Positions 46,907-57,486 of a DNA stretch of 64,000 nt are shown here, in pieces. The number at the start of each line of letters is the position of its first letter. Position 1 is the first letter of the stretch. The DNA comes from Aphanomyces cochlioides. Taxonomy: Eukaryota; Oomycota; Saprolegniomycetes; Saprolegniales; Verrucalvaceae. The notes beneath the pieces were generated by a model. That model saw only the letters and a list, made by a program, of their open reading frames with translations, had not been told where the DNA came from and did no database searches. The position numbers and the translations under genes were made by a program. The stretch covers positions 1,984,001-2,048,000 of the forward strand of contig JAHQRK010000001.1 of assembly GCA_019828595.1 (NCBI GenBank), in the 5' to 3' direction.

Positions 46907-49449
46907 ATGCCTCTCAAGTGGAAGGCATTGGTACTGCTCTTCTTGCTGCACACTATAGCGCTTGGCTTACTTCCGCCTCCTCAACATGATCCTGTAAAGG
47001 CAACACAACGCCTTATCTCAAGACGCCTTGGTCCAAAGTACGTTGATCAGGTAGGCGACAGGATGTCCATGACGGGATGTCGATGACACTCGTGTTGCAG
47101 TTTTCATTGAAAGTGATTCCAATGATCGAAGGCGACAAGGACGTATTTGAGATCGACAATGATGGAAGTAAGATTCAAATTCGAGGCTCAAGCGCAACTG
47201 CTATGGCATACGCAATCCAGTGGTATTTGAAACAAGTCGTGCACACCCAAACGAATTGGGATGACCATGACCTGCATCTCCCCGACAGTCTCCCGCCCGT
47301 GCCAAATGCTGTCCGTGTCGAGAAGGCTTCCAAATATACGTACTACCATAACGTATGCACGGTGAGCTATTCGATGTGGACGTGGGGTTGGGCGAAGTGG
47401 GAAAAGCATCTCGACTGGATGGCTCTCAATGGTAGACGCTCCATCACGAAAATATCCATCTCACTAGCTCGCACACAGGAATCAATTTGCCCCTGGCATT
47501 CACTGGTCAAGAGAAGGTATGGCAAGCCACGTTCAAGACATTCAACGTCAGCGATGCTGGATTGAACAAATTCTTTGCTGGGGCGTCCTTCTTAGCTTGG
47601 GGCCGGATGGGCAATGTCCGCGGCAGTTGGGTGAAGGGACCTTTGGCTCAGGAATTTATCGACGATCAGTTCGAATTGCAGACAAAAATCCTCGCACGTA
47701 TGCGCGAATTTGGCATGCGTCCAGCCTTGCCTGCGTTTGCCGGCCATATCCCAGAGGAAATCACGAAGTTGTACCCACACGCCAAGACATTTCGCTCACC
47801 AAACTGGGGCAACTTCCCCGATCTGTACACAAATGTGTACATGCTCGAGTCGTCCGACCCATTGTACATTGAGATTGGCCGAACTTTCATCGAAGTGCAG
47901 ACTCGACTCAATGGTGGATTCACATCGTCGCTTTATCAAGCGGACACGTACAATGAAATGGACCCCTCGTCTGGCGAATCTTCCTTCTTGCATCAGTCAT
48001 CCAAGGCCGTCATCGACAGCATGTTGAAAGCCGATCCAAATGCCGTGTGGCTGATTCAAGCGTGGACTTTCAACCGTGGATTTTGGGGTCGAGACCGGAT
48101 TCACTCTTACCTCGGTGGAGTACCTGATGACAGAATGATCTTGCTGGACCTCTATAGGTATGGCAACCATGTCAATGCATGTTGACTCTTGTCTTTAGCG
48201 AAACCATTCCTATCTATTCTCGAACGTCCAATTACTTTGGCAAAAAGTGGATTTTCTGTTTGTTGCACAACTTTGGCGGCAACACTGGCCTTCGAGGTAA
48301 TTTGCCGCAATATGCACGAGAACCGGCGCATGCGCGCGAACAGAGCAATGGCACTATGATTGGTGTGGGGCTGACAATGGAAGGCATTTTCCAAAACTAC
48401 GTCGTGTACGACCTAATGCTGCAGCAAGCTTGGGAAACCAAACCAGTGGATTTGAATCACTGGTTACCGAACTTTATCCATTCGAGATACCATGCTACCA
48501 ATCCCAATGCTCTCCGAGCATGGCAGGCGCTGTTGAGCTCTGTTTATAATGTCGGTGACGGCGACGGCGTGACGAAGAATATTGTCGCTGTTCGACCTGG
48601 TTGGGATATTCTTCACTTCCATTTTCAGCCAACAGATATCCCATACGATCCACAGCACGTCGTGAATGGGTGGAAGATGCTCTTGCAAGCAGCCGACGAC
48701 GGAATTCCTCGCAGCGATGCCTTTCTTCATGATGTTGTGGATTTGACCCGCCAAGTGCTATGTGACCATTTCCTCGGTTACTTCAAGGAGATCAAGCGTA
48801 GTTTTGTCGCGCACAACATTTCCACCGCCGAGGTTTGGCGCCAATTTCGAGGCAGTTGATTTTCACCATGAACTTGTAGATGGCCGACTCGGCGCAATCC
48901 ATGCTGCAATTGATGTGGGATTTGGATGTTGTCTTGGGTTCCCACGTTGATTTTCTCCTGGGCCGATGGATTGAACAAGCGAGATCCCTTGCTGGCAACA
49001 ACACTGCTGTTGCTGACTACTTGGAATACGAAGCTCGCAATCAAATCACTCGCTGGGGGGACTCCAATGGCAACTTCCTTGCCGACTATGCAGCCAAGGA
49101 TTGGGCTGGCCTCATGGCATCGTACTATCATCCACGATGGCGTATTTGGCTCACTGAAATGGTTGCCGCCTACGAGGCCAAACGCAGCATCAATAACAAG
49201 GCTGTGAACAATGCTTTGGAAGCATTTGAACTTGGGTGGCAATTGGAAACAGTATCGTTTCCAAGTGTTGCCCACGGTGACCCTGTCGATATTGCCAAGA
49301 AATTGCTCGCGAAATATTCTTCCAGTTTGGAAAGGGCACATGAAACTTCGAAGCAACAGCGTGGAAGCGTCTTTGATCCTAACTTCAGCCTCATTGCCAG
49401 CCACCTGAAACCTGTCTTTGGGTGTGAGGGCGATGCATGCTTCTCTTAG
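46907..49449 (+). CDS. alpha-N-acetylglucosaminidase (GH89), copy 2
   Basis: Exons 46907-47050, 47101-47431, 47479-48157, 48199-48832 and 48880-49449 join in phase to 785 residues. The intron positions are the same as in copy 1, so the pair arose by an inverted duplication. Signal peptide: MPLKWKALVLLFLLHTIALG. Motifs: WTWGWAKWEKHLDWMALNG, NLPLAFTGQEKVW, YQADTYNEMDP, LLHNFGGNTGLRG, GLTMEGIFQNYVVYDL, YEARNQITRWGDSNG. Both catalytic Glu positions are kept. The C-terminus is about 25 residues longer than in copy 1 and ends GCEGDACFS. It is convergent with NDUFS4. Confidence 0.93.
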
Positions 49450-49559
49450 TCATGCTCTAGTAAACAACAAAAAAGTCCATTTTCACCTTGCATATGCTGA
49501 ACGAGTAGAGGGGAAGAGTATGAATCTCCTTTATTCATCACAGACAGCTCAAGAGTGAC

Positions 49560-50240
49560 TTAGTCCTTGGCTTCACCACCATGTTGGGCGACTTCACCAT
49601 TGCCGTGATATTTAAGAGTCTTGACCCAGTGACTGTGGCCGCCGGTTGGGTGCTTGAAACGTGGGGCGGCCTTCTTGCCATATCGCTTCAATTCGTTTTC
49701 GACGTCGAGAGGCAAAAAGTTGTGCGAGTACGCAATTTGGCCTTCGAAGTCTTCAGATTCAGCTGGCTCGTAGACATCAGCTTCCCATCCTTGGCGCTCG
49801 GCATACGAAAGAGCGCTTTCCTTAGTGTCGAACTTCAACACAAGATCAGCCATGGGATCAGCTCCACTGGTCCAACCCATGAGAGGGTTTTGCCAAGTCT
49901 TGCGAGCACCGAAGCGGATTTCCCAGTGATGAGTGTTCGCTCGGCCACTTTGCATTTGGTTACGAGCAGGCACGTAGATGATAGCTCGTCGACCCTTGCT
50001 CCATTCACTCACACCATTGACGATGGCGCATTCCTTGGGGTGTTCAATGGGTTGCAAGTTGAGACTTGGGTTTTCGTCATCCGAGGCATGAGGAGGCATC
50101 ACCGAGAAGCGACGGGCGACGGCTTCCTCCTTCAACTGCTGCATAAGAGCAGTGTCGTCCTCCACTTCGGGTGCTGCAGAGAAGCTTCTGCACATCTTAG
50201 CAACGGCAGGACGACCGCGGGCGACGGCACGGATCATCAT
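49560..50240 (-). CDS. NDUFS4: NADH dehydrogenase Fe-S protein 4 (complex I 18-kDa subunit, NDUFS4-like)
   Basis: The single-exon 226-residue protein starts at ATG 50240. The first ~25 residues are basic and Ser/Ala-rich (RAVARGRPAVAKMCRSFSAA), a mitochondrial targeting sequence. The C-terminal half is the conserved ETC complex I domain: AIIYVPARNQMQSGRANTHHW, IRFGARKTWQNPLMGWTSGA, DPMADLVLKFDTKESALSYA, ERQGWEADVYEP, YSHNFLPL. It assembles into the N-module/Q-module interface of complex I in the inner membrane. The C-terminal tail is longer than in animals (HPTGGHSHWVKTLKYHGNGE). TTCCGGATAA elements lie 65-74 bp upstream. Confidence 0.93.
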   Translation of the reverse strand: MMIRAVARGRPAVAKMCRSFSAAPEVEDDTALMQQLKEEAVARRFSVMPPHASDDENPSLNLQPIEHPKECAIVNGVSEWSKGRRAIIYVPARNQMQSGRANTHHWEIRFGARKTWQNPLMGWTSGADPMADLVLKFDTKESALSYAERQGWEADVYEPAESEDFEGQIAYSHNFLPLDVENELKRYGKKAAPRFKHPTGGHSHWVKTLKYHGNGEVAQHGGEAKD

Positions 50241-50285
50241 CTTCACCTGTCGATTTTAGTGGCTTGGCTGCTCCCCACAGTCATT

Positions 50286-50314
50286 GTATCCGGTTGTAAC
50301 CAACTTCCGGATAA
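50286..50314. promoter_or_regulatory. two CCGG-type elements upstream of NDUFS4
   Basis: GTATCCGG (50286-50293, imperfect) and TTCCGGATAA (50305-50314) lie 46-74 bp before the NDUFS4 start codon, matching the spacing seen at other genes in the window. Confidence 0.5.
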
Positions 50315-50465
50315 ATCGCCTAAAAATATTGGACCAAAATTGGATTATCAAAAGACGCGGCAGTTCGTGCGGAGGTCCGAAGAAGAAATTCAAACTGCTC
50401 ATGAATCTTGCCTCGATGTTGTGGGTTTTGCCATTGTCAGAATTCACTGATGGAGGTCCTGGCTG

Positions 50466-50726
50466 CTAAGGTTGCGATGAAAAATCGAGCAATCCAACGT
50501 CAATTGAGGGACCTTCGGGTGGATTGAAAGCTCCGTTTGATACATGAGATGCCCGTAATTTACGAAGGCGTGAAATGGACGAGCGCTTTGGTGGTGTGGT
50601 GGAACATGGTGGGGTCGTGGGAATACGCGTTGGGGTTCTGACATGGTCTCGTTTGACAAAAGATCGGAAGCGTACTTCTTTTCGAAGATCATTGTTCATC
50701 GCCGACTGTTGTCGATGAATTAACAT
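50466..50726 (-). CDS. possible small basic protein, unidentified
   Basis: An 86-codon ORF from ATG 50726 to TAG 50466. The peptide is Arg/Ser/Pro-rich (RTPTRIPTTPPCSTTPPKRS) and ends SIDVGLLDFSSQP. No family recognised, no domain, no signal peptide. It lies in the only sizeable space between NDUFS4 and the next minus-strand gene, so it could be a real small gene or chance. Confidence 0.3.
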   Translation of the reverse strand: MLIHRQQSAMNNDLRKEVRFRSFVKRDHVRTPTRIPTTPPCSTTPPKRSSISRLRKLRASHVSNGAFNPPEGPSIDVGLLDFSSQP

Positions 50727-50822
50727 TTGATCGATAGGACACAATAGTCTTAAAAATATGGATTCTATACAACAAATAGAATATCAAAGCTGCTTGACAC
50801 CGTAGCGAAGCCTCGTGGGCGA

Positions 50823-51806
50823 TCAAGGGACCACAGAAAGGTTATTGGGTCGAATGGCTACGGGTGCATTGCATCCTTCCAGATTGACGCCAACTCTTCC
50901 GCTTGCGTACTGCCCCGTAGCAGAGCCATTTCGACCATTGAGATCTTGGTTACTCACCAAGCCATGGACACGCACAGCCTGCCCTTCAGGGAACTTGGCT
51001 TCCATCACAATTCGACTATTGGGTTTGAAGTAAGACTTGGCCCAACGAACAAAGTCATCGCATGTAACTCGACGTGGTCCATCGTCCAGCATTGCCATTT
51101 CAAAATCGTCCAGAGCGTACCAGTCACTTGGCTCAAAAGCTACGTTATCGCGTCGGGCTACAAGCACTTGTGGTGCTACGCCATCCATACCGCCATAGCT
51201 CCACTCTCGTCTAGCTAATCCGATTAATGGCTCCGACATCATGCGGCTGATGATGTATCTATTGCTTTTTGTCCCTTTCCCTTGCAATTTCTTGACAACC
51301 AAGGGGATGCCTGCAGCAGCGGCAATTGGGCATGGTTCAAATGAGGTGTCCAGGACGACTTGTTTCGGTGTCACTGTGCTGCCATCAACGACAAGGCCCA
51401 TCACAGATTGCATCTTTGCCAAATCAAGCAACTCGTAATCCCATGGAATGGCTGCAAACCCCCGGTCAATGAGGTTGGGCAAGTAATACCCCAAGTAACC
51501 ACCGCCTTGCTTGACGTCTTTGATTTGCTCGAGGACTTTGGCTTCAAACCACTTGGGCAAATCACCAGCGAGGAGGACATGGGTCAGATCTTTTCTGCCT
51601 TGGAAATAACCAGTCTTCCACAATCCAATCCACACGTTGAAAACAAGTGTCCCGACATCTTCTGGCTCATTCTCCGTGCTCTTGACGACACCAAACATAC
51701 GCTCGATCTCTTCAGGGGGATAAAGGTCGCCTTCCAGGCTACGCATGAAAATGTCAGCGCACTGGGCGGCCCATTTTCGAGGATCGATGCGCTGTGGTGA
51801 CTTCAT
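50823..51806 (-). CDS. conserved-looking protein of unknown function with C-terminal SH3-like LNG domain
   Basis: The single-exon 327-residue protein starts at ATG 51806 (MKSPQRIDPRKWAAQCAD); the frame is open upstream but non-conserved in style. The N-terminal ~270 residues are mixed alpha/beta with no motif I can name; GGYLGYYLPNLIDRGFAAIP and YIISRMMSEPLIGLARREW stand out. The last ~55 residues (AVRVHGLVSNQDLNGRNGSA, GRVGVNLEGCNAPVAIRPNN) match the small beta domain that follows MYND or ankyrin domains in many oomycete and algal proteins, typically V-x-HGL...LNG...G-R-x-x-V-x-L...x-P-x-N. Function unknown. It shares a 144-bp divergent promoter with the gene at 51951. Confidence 0.7.
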   Translation of the reverse strand: MKSPQRIDPRKWAAQCADIFMRSLEGDLYPPEEIERMFGVVKSTENEPEDVGTLVFNVWIGLWKTGYFQGRKDLTHVLLAGDLPKWFEAKVLEQIKDVKQGGGYLGYYLPNLIDRGFAAIPWDYELLDLAKMQSVMGLVVDGSTVTPKQVVLDTSFEPCPIAAAAGIPLVVKKLQGKGTKSNRYIISRMMSEPLIGLARREWSYGGMDGVAPQVLVARRDNVAFEPSDWYALDDFEMAMLDDGPRRVTCDDFVRWAKSYFKPNSRIVMEAKFPEGQAVRVHGLVSNQDLNGRNGSATGQYASGRVGVNLEGCNAPVAIRPNNLSVVP

Positions 51807-51848
51807 TGCAAATTGAAGTTTGAAATCTTCATTTCCACAACTGACACG

Positions 51849-51898
51849 TCCGGATAAACTTTTATCCGGATGCATTCATCAACATGGATATCCGGATA
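51849..51898. promoter_or_regulatory. three CCGGATAA elements in a divergent promoter
   Basis: TCCGGATAA (51849-51857), TTATCCGGAT (51862-51871) and TATCCGGATA (51889-51898) lie between start codons at 51806 (-) and 51951 (+). This is one of the two densest clusters of the element in the window. Confidence 0.6.
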
Positions 51899-51950
51899 GA
51901 CAGGATGCATCCGAATACGTATTCCATTTGCAAAGAAACAGATCCGACAC

Positions 51951-52799
51951 ATGACGGCTGTGGGAGTTGATGGAATCGAAGCGCTGTTCGTAGGTGGACG
52001 GCTGACAGAAGCACTGGAAATGAGCCGAGAATGGCTCACAAATCAATTGCATCTGGATGTGGACATGGTTGCAGCCAAGACCAACTTGCCGCTACTAAAC
52101 AAGGAAATTCATATCACAGTGGATGACAATGATGCATTGGACGAAGACATTGAGCGCGTTCTTGCTGTGTACATGCAATCGACGTTTGAACTGAACGCCC
52201 CAGATGAGCTGCTTGTACTCGCTGACGTCGTGCGCATTCTCTCCCCAGTGCCATATCATATTGGACTCTTTTGGAGCTCGTTTCTCGTTGCCATGGATCA
52301 GAAGGACGAAGCACGGACGTTTTTGGTTCGAGCGTTGCAACATCTCAAGGATCACATCAATGGAGTTGAGACGACAGAATCACATCTATATCGTCGATAC
52401 GACGAAATGGTAAATATCCTTTTGACAAAGATTTGGCTCCCTGAGACGACCAACTCAGCGATTCTGACAAAGCGCATTCAAGATGACGCAGTCCTCACTT
52501 CAGCATCCAAAGCTAAATACATTGAACAGATTCAACTGTATTATCAAGGAAGCAGTGTTGCAGTGACCGAGCCATCGACGTCATCATCTACCCAAGCAAC
52601 AACAGTGAAGCCTGTGACTACCCAGGATGCATCACAGCGTACGTCTGGCTCCATCTTAAGCGACCCAAGCACTCAACTCGTGCTTGGCGCTGCTGCTGTT
52701 GCCGCGGTGTGTGCGATCAAATACCGATCGCATCTTCACACGTCTGTAAATGATCTCGTCTCGACGTTGAGTGATGTCAAAGGACTCTTGTTTGGATAA
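51951..52799 (+). CDS. tail-anchored helical protein, PEX26-like in layout
   Basis: The single-exon 282-residue protein is all-helical over residues 1-190 (GRLTEALEMSREWLTNQL, ADVVRILSPVPYHIGLFWS, KDEARTFLVRALQHLKDHI), has a Ser/Thr/Gln-rich linker at ~200-230, and then one hydrophobic segment near residues 238-255 (LVLGAAAVAAVCAIKY) followed by basic and short polar residues. That is the layout of a C-tail-anchored protein. PEX26/APEM9, the peroxisomal anchor of the PEX1-PEX6 ATPases, has the same helical-repeat plus tail-anchor plan, but sequence likeness was not established. Its stop is 2 bp from that of the convergent kinesin gene. Confidence 0.6.
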   Translation: MTAVGVDGIEALFVGGRLTEALEMSREWLTNQLHLDVDMVAAKTNLPLLNKEIHITVDDNDALDEDIERVLAVYMQSTFELNAPDELLVLADVVRILSPVPYHIGLFWSSFLVAMDQKDEARTFLVRALQHLKDHINGVETTESHLYRRYDEMVNILLTKIWLPETTNSAILTKRIQDDAVLTSASKAKYIEQIQLYYQGSSVAVTEPSTSSSTQATTVKPVTTQDASQRTSGSILSDPSTQLVLGAAAVAAVCAIKYRSHLHTSVNDLVSTLSDVKGLLFG

Positions 52800-52801
52800 T
52801 G

Positions 52802-54935
52802 TTAATCATGTTTCATTGACGACATGGGTAGCCTTGGAATCAAGCTTTGCCGACTTGTCTTGGGTACGTAGTGCATGACAGGATGCACGACGTTGCGCTG
52901 GTTGTTCGGTCGTTGTTTATTATTCTGAGCTTGGTGTTCTTTCTGGAGATGCCGATTTTCAGTCTCGAGAACATGGGCTCGAGTCTTGAGTTCTTGATTC
53001 TCTCGCTTGAGTTGGTCGATAGTTCTCTTGAGTTCTTGATTTTCTCGCTTTACTTGGTCGATTGTTCTCTATAAACTTGTCAGCTGTCTGGATGAACTTC
53101 CCGTTCTTACGTTGAGAGCGGCAACAGTGCTGTCATTGTCCGAAGAAGCTGCGTTGTGCTTGGAGCGCTTGGCATCGCCATCCAATTTGAGATCGTTCAA
53201 CATCTCCCCATCAATGCTTTTGCGCTTGGTGCCACTTCTGGCTTCCTGCAACGCTTTGCGCAATGCTGCGTTTTCTTGTTCTAGTCGATCAGCTCGTTGA
53301 ATATGCGTCATTTCTGCCGTCACAACATGCTTTTTTGGTCTAATGCGGATGTTCTTGGCGCGATTAGCATATCTAGACGATGGATGTGATAAGCTTCAAG
53401 CGATTGAAGTGTACTTGAGTGTATTGTGGGTCTCTTCAAAGCTAGCGTGAGATGGATTTATGTTGGCAATCATGATAAGGCGGCAATCCCCTTCGAGAGA
53501 ACTCTATTGCACGTTGAAGCTGCTGTAGCAGTGGAGTCGAGACGATATACCTTGAGCAAGTGAGTGAGTTTGCTATCGCGGTACTTTGTCCGAGGGCCAG
53601 GTTTTTCACGGACGCGCATTGTGACGGACGAATCGGACCGCCTCCGTTCCTTCAAGGAAGAAGAAAGAGCATTGATGCAGTTGGCTAGTGCTAGAAGCGA
53701 CTACGAGATACAATTTCATGACAAAACTTTGATGGATAGCCTTACCTTGTTGATGTTGGCTCCCTCTGTCAATCGCATGCCTGAATTCTGGGTATTGGAT
53801 GCACGCTCAGATCCCGCAAGGTCGATGAGCGACAGCAATCCTTCCGTTGTAGCCTCATGTGGAACATTTTGACGTAGCATGGTGGTCGTTGTGTGCTTGA
53901 CAGTGACTTGCAAAACAGCATGGGATCGTGACGACACTTGATTTGCAGCTGTCGATTCAGTCCGTCGATTTCGATTTCCTCTACATCATATGAGCACACC
54001 AGAACAAAGAACTTCGAAGTACAAGCGGAGGAGCTCTAGTACATCTGCCGTACTGTCGACTTCGACGTGGTGCAACCCAGCTACATGCACAATGCCTTTG
54101 ACTATATCGATGGATGAGATTGAGAGAACAACAGGAGATTACCTGGATCTTCTCGTAAAGCTAGTGAACGACTGGAAGGATTCAGCAAATCCCGGATTTG
54201 TTCATTGTAGACTTCGAGGTACGACACCACGACACTCCATCGAAATGCTAGACCTTCAGACACGACCAGAGCTTGCTCCTCGGTACGTTTCTCATCGATC
54301 AGGCGAAAGATATCAGTAAGAGCGTGTGGAATGATGCCATCCACTTGAGGAGGATCATCGTCGTCAACGAGTTGGTTGTTTTCGCCATCTCTCTCGGAAC
54401 CCATCATGGTGTGCGTCTTGCCAGCTCCAGTCGCACCATATCTACATAGAAAATTAGAGGGATTTGAGGTGTTGTGACTAACGCGAAGATAGTCGCATTA
54501 AAGCCTTTCAAAATTGTCGGGATGATGGGTCGAACTGTTTTACCATATACGACGTCTTGGCTCGCCTACAACACAAACTCAATCAGTCGCCATGCTCATC
54601 GAAAGGTAGTCTACGTAGTCAGGAAAGGCAATATCGTAAGCATATTCGTTCGTATAACCTCGCTGACTTTTGAGATGCCGCGATGGAATTCCTGGCTTCT
54701 CGATAATAACCGTCTACAGGCAGCTAATGAGATAATCGAGTGGACGGCTGCGGAACATACCTGATCGCCCACAACGCGCACACAACTTCGATGGCCATTG
54801 AGTTGCTCGGTCTGTGAAATCGGCCGTACACGCACGGCAACCTACAAATACATGATAAAAATACATTTCCAAGTGTTGTCTTACGATCATGTTGGGAATA
54901 TCCCCGCCGTCGTCGCAATCTTCCATGGTCGCCAT
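52802..54935 (-). CDS. kinesin motor protein, probably kinesin-8 (KIF18/19) class
   Basis: Several exons run from ATG 54935 (MATMEDCDDGGDIPNMI) to TAA 52802-52804. The motor domain contains VAVRVRPISQTEQLNG, the P-loop YGATGAGKTHTMMG, the switch-I SSRSHAVLQV, switch-II LIDLAGSERA, and MIANINPSHASFEETHNTLK followed by YANRAKNI. The TLKYANRAKNI neck entry is typical of kinesin-8. A short tail holds a coiled coil with a 14-residue tandem repeat, RTIDQVKRENQELK then RTIDQLKRENQELK, and a basic Pro/Ser-rich end. The whole protein is only about 550-600 residues, shorter than KIF18A. Kinesin-8 motors are plus-end-directed and depolymerise microtubules. Exon joins in the central part are approximate. 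Confidence 0.87.
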
Positions 54936-56064
54936 GTCTACCGCTTTGCAGAATGAAGACACCAATCCAACATGGTGAAATTACTAATGTCCTTGTATCC
55001 AGGTAATTGCCCTTGATATAAGAACGTTTCAGATTTTTCAACAATTTTTTGAATTTTTCAAAATTTCGGAAAATTTTATCCAAATTTCCAATTCAGGAGC
55101 CACAAAGATGGAAGAGTTCCAAGGATCGATGGAGCTCTGTCCATAGTGCGCTGCGGATCGGGGATCGAGCTCCATCTTGTGCAGAACACTACAGAAGTGC
55201 GTTGGATCGTCTCCAATTAGTACAGGCAAGTATAGAAGTGAGTTGGGTCGTTCCTTGCGGTTGGAGTCTGATCAAATTTCACTGCTCAGACAGATTTCAC
55301 TCCATTTGTGTTGATTGATGCTTGCGGCTGGTCCAGCGAGCGCAGTTAAAGTTGTGGCAGAGAGAGAGAGAGCTCTATGGGCTCTGCCACAGCCAGAGCA
55401 CAGTTTTATAGTTAGTGAGTTTGTCCTGAGTTCTGCTCATTGTGCTTCACGATGTCGTGGGCTTGCGGATGCAAATCGTGTCTGTCCGTTGCGCATCGCA
55501 AGGACATTCATCAAAGAGGAAAGACGAAGGAAACACTTGGATCCTGCAACTCTCTCGATTCAACCATCCACCGTCGACAGAGTGGAAGTGCGCACAGTGT
55601 GTGATGTCAGTTCCTTCCGTTCCACTCATTTCGATCACACGACTGCACAGACAACTTTCAGTGCCTTCCCTTGCCTTTCCCGTGCGTCTCCATTGCAAAA
55701 GCAGAGCCTCTGAAACCCCACGACGTGCCAGACCGAAGGAAATGCCAACGTGTGGATGTTGAACCGATGAGTGGTCGTAATCTGTCGATCCACCGACATA
55801 TCGTGCAGTACAGTGTTACAGTTTACGACGCCGCGGCTGAAAATCGCTGGAAAGAGGTCCACGGACTGCGTTCTCCGTCCATTCGAGACAAACTTGGCGC
55901 TATTTATTCGTTGTGGAGTCGAGAGGAGCGTCCCTCAGAGACGTCGTGGAGTCGATGGAAGTTTTGGTCGTGCGTACCTCGGTCGTCGCCTGAGAAACTT
56001 AAGAACGAGCAGTCCAACGATCCTTCCGAAATCTTGAAGCCGGTCACTTTGGAATAGAAGGTCG
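54936..56064. other. intergenic region between kinesin and the MFS gene
   Basis: About 1.1 kb with no convincing gene. A very AT-rich, TTTTTCAA-rich patch lies at 55020-55095. A hairpin with 10-bp arms (TGTGGCAGAG at 55353 and CTCTGCCACA at 55382) encloses a GA run. A 128-codon ORF at 55671-56057 ends just before the MFS start but has no recognisable features. Confidence 0.5.
55353..55391. repeat. hairpin enclosing a GA microsatellite
   Basis: TGTGGCAGAG (55353-55362) and CTCTGCCACA (55382-55391) are exact inverted repeats. The loop includes AGAGAGAGAGAGCTC. It lies in the non-coding region before the MFS gene. Confidence 0.55.
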
Positions 56065-57444
56065 ATGGGTGACGTCGTCCCACATGCCGCGAGTCTCTTC
56101 GTCTTGCTCAATGCGATCACGATGATCATCTTTGGCGGGATTGTCCCCGCGGCGCCAAATGAATTCCAAGTCTTTATCCAGCGAACGCTTGACATCTCGC
56201 CGGACAAGTCGGCGTTCTACCTCGGCACGCTCGAGACAGCATTCGTCGCAACGTACTGCCTCTCATCCATTGTCGTCGGCGTCTTCTCGAAATCCATTCG
56301 ACCTTTTCGCTTCATGTCGTATGGACTCGTGCTCTGGGTCGCTTCTGCTGTCATGTGCGGCGCGGCGCGACCTGCCGACAATTTCTACGTCCTCTGCATC
56401 GGCCGCATGTTGAACGGCATTGGGGAATCGACATTCCGCGTGCTTACCGTTCCGTTGGTCGAGCGCATCTCTCCAGAATCGAAGCGGTCGCTCTGGATGG
56501 GCTTCTACTACGGTGGAATCGCCATCGGGTGCGGTATTGCCTACTTCTACGGCTCCGTCACGGCGCGCCATCTCGGCTGGGACTGGTCGTTCTACCTCTG
56601 CGCTATTGCCATGACACCGCTCATCTACTTTTGCCATGCCAACATCCCAGCGTCGGTGGACGTTCCATTCGACGCCAAGACGGAAGCAACAACCACGCCG
56701 ACGAGTGTCTTCACAGACATCATGACCGTCCTCCGATCGCCAATCTTCGTCCGCAGTTGGCATAGCCGCCGTGAATTTCTCCCTCCAGGCCATGATCACA
56801 TTTGTTCCAGCCATCTTCATCGGCCTTCGTCTCTTCAATGAAGCATGGAGCTCGACGATCTACGGCGCTCTTGTCGTCGTCACTGGTGCAATCGGTTCGC
56901 CCGTCGGTGGCCTGGTCCTGGACCGCGCTTGCGCGGGCCGCGAATCGGAAGAACCATTTCGTCTCCTCGTGGCTTGTCGGTAGTGCTCTGTCTTTCTCCT
57001 TGGAGCTGTGGTCGTTGGAGCGCTCACACCGCTCGTTCTCAACGCCGAGCATGCCGGGTGGTTTATCCTCCTCATGGCTGTGTCTTGCATTTGCATCTTT
57101 GCAACCTTTGGCAGCTCGTCCATTGCGATTCTCCTCAGTGTGCCGCCGCAGTACCGCGGCCTCGCGTCGGGCTTTGCACTGACGATTCAGAACCTTCTCG
57201 GCAATGTTCCAGGGCCCATCACGCTCGGCTATGTCAAGAAATGGCTCGCCCCTGGCTGCGGAAGCATCGTCGGCGCGGACAACAAGGACCACATCTATCC
57301 CGAGTGCTTTGAAGAGCACAACCAAGACGGCCTACGCAAGATGTGATGGCATGGGCGTTGCTCTTCTGGCCGCTTGCTTTCGTCCTCGCGCGGCGGCGGT
57401 ACAAAGAGGCGAACCGCGCCAACTTTGTTCCACTCCAGGGCTAA
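56065..57444 (+). pseudogene. MFS transporter (spinster-like), several frameshifts
   Basis: The first ~230 codons from ATG 56065 read as a clean MFS N-half: MIIFGGIVPAAPNEFQVFI, TYCLSSIVVGVFSKSIRPFR, GRMLNGIGESTFRVLTVPLV, GFYYGGIAIGCGIAYFYG, WDWSFYLCAIAMTPLIYF. The C-half continues in other frames: VGIAAVNFSLQAMITFVPAI, then ANRKNHFVSSWLVG, then LGAVVVGALTPLVL and FALTIQNLLGNVPGPITLGY, and finally MAWALLFWPLAFVLARRRYK ending at 57444. Frame changes fall near 56752, 56935, 56990 and 57343, with no room for introns. Spinster-type MFS proteins move sphingolipids or other organic solutes. Either a recent pseudogene or a poorly sequenced GC-rich stretch. Confidence 0.75.
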
Positions 57445-57486
57445 TAGTGTCACAATTAAGGCAGCTTATCTACTCCTTCCAGAGCC

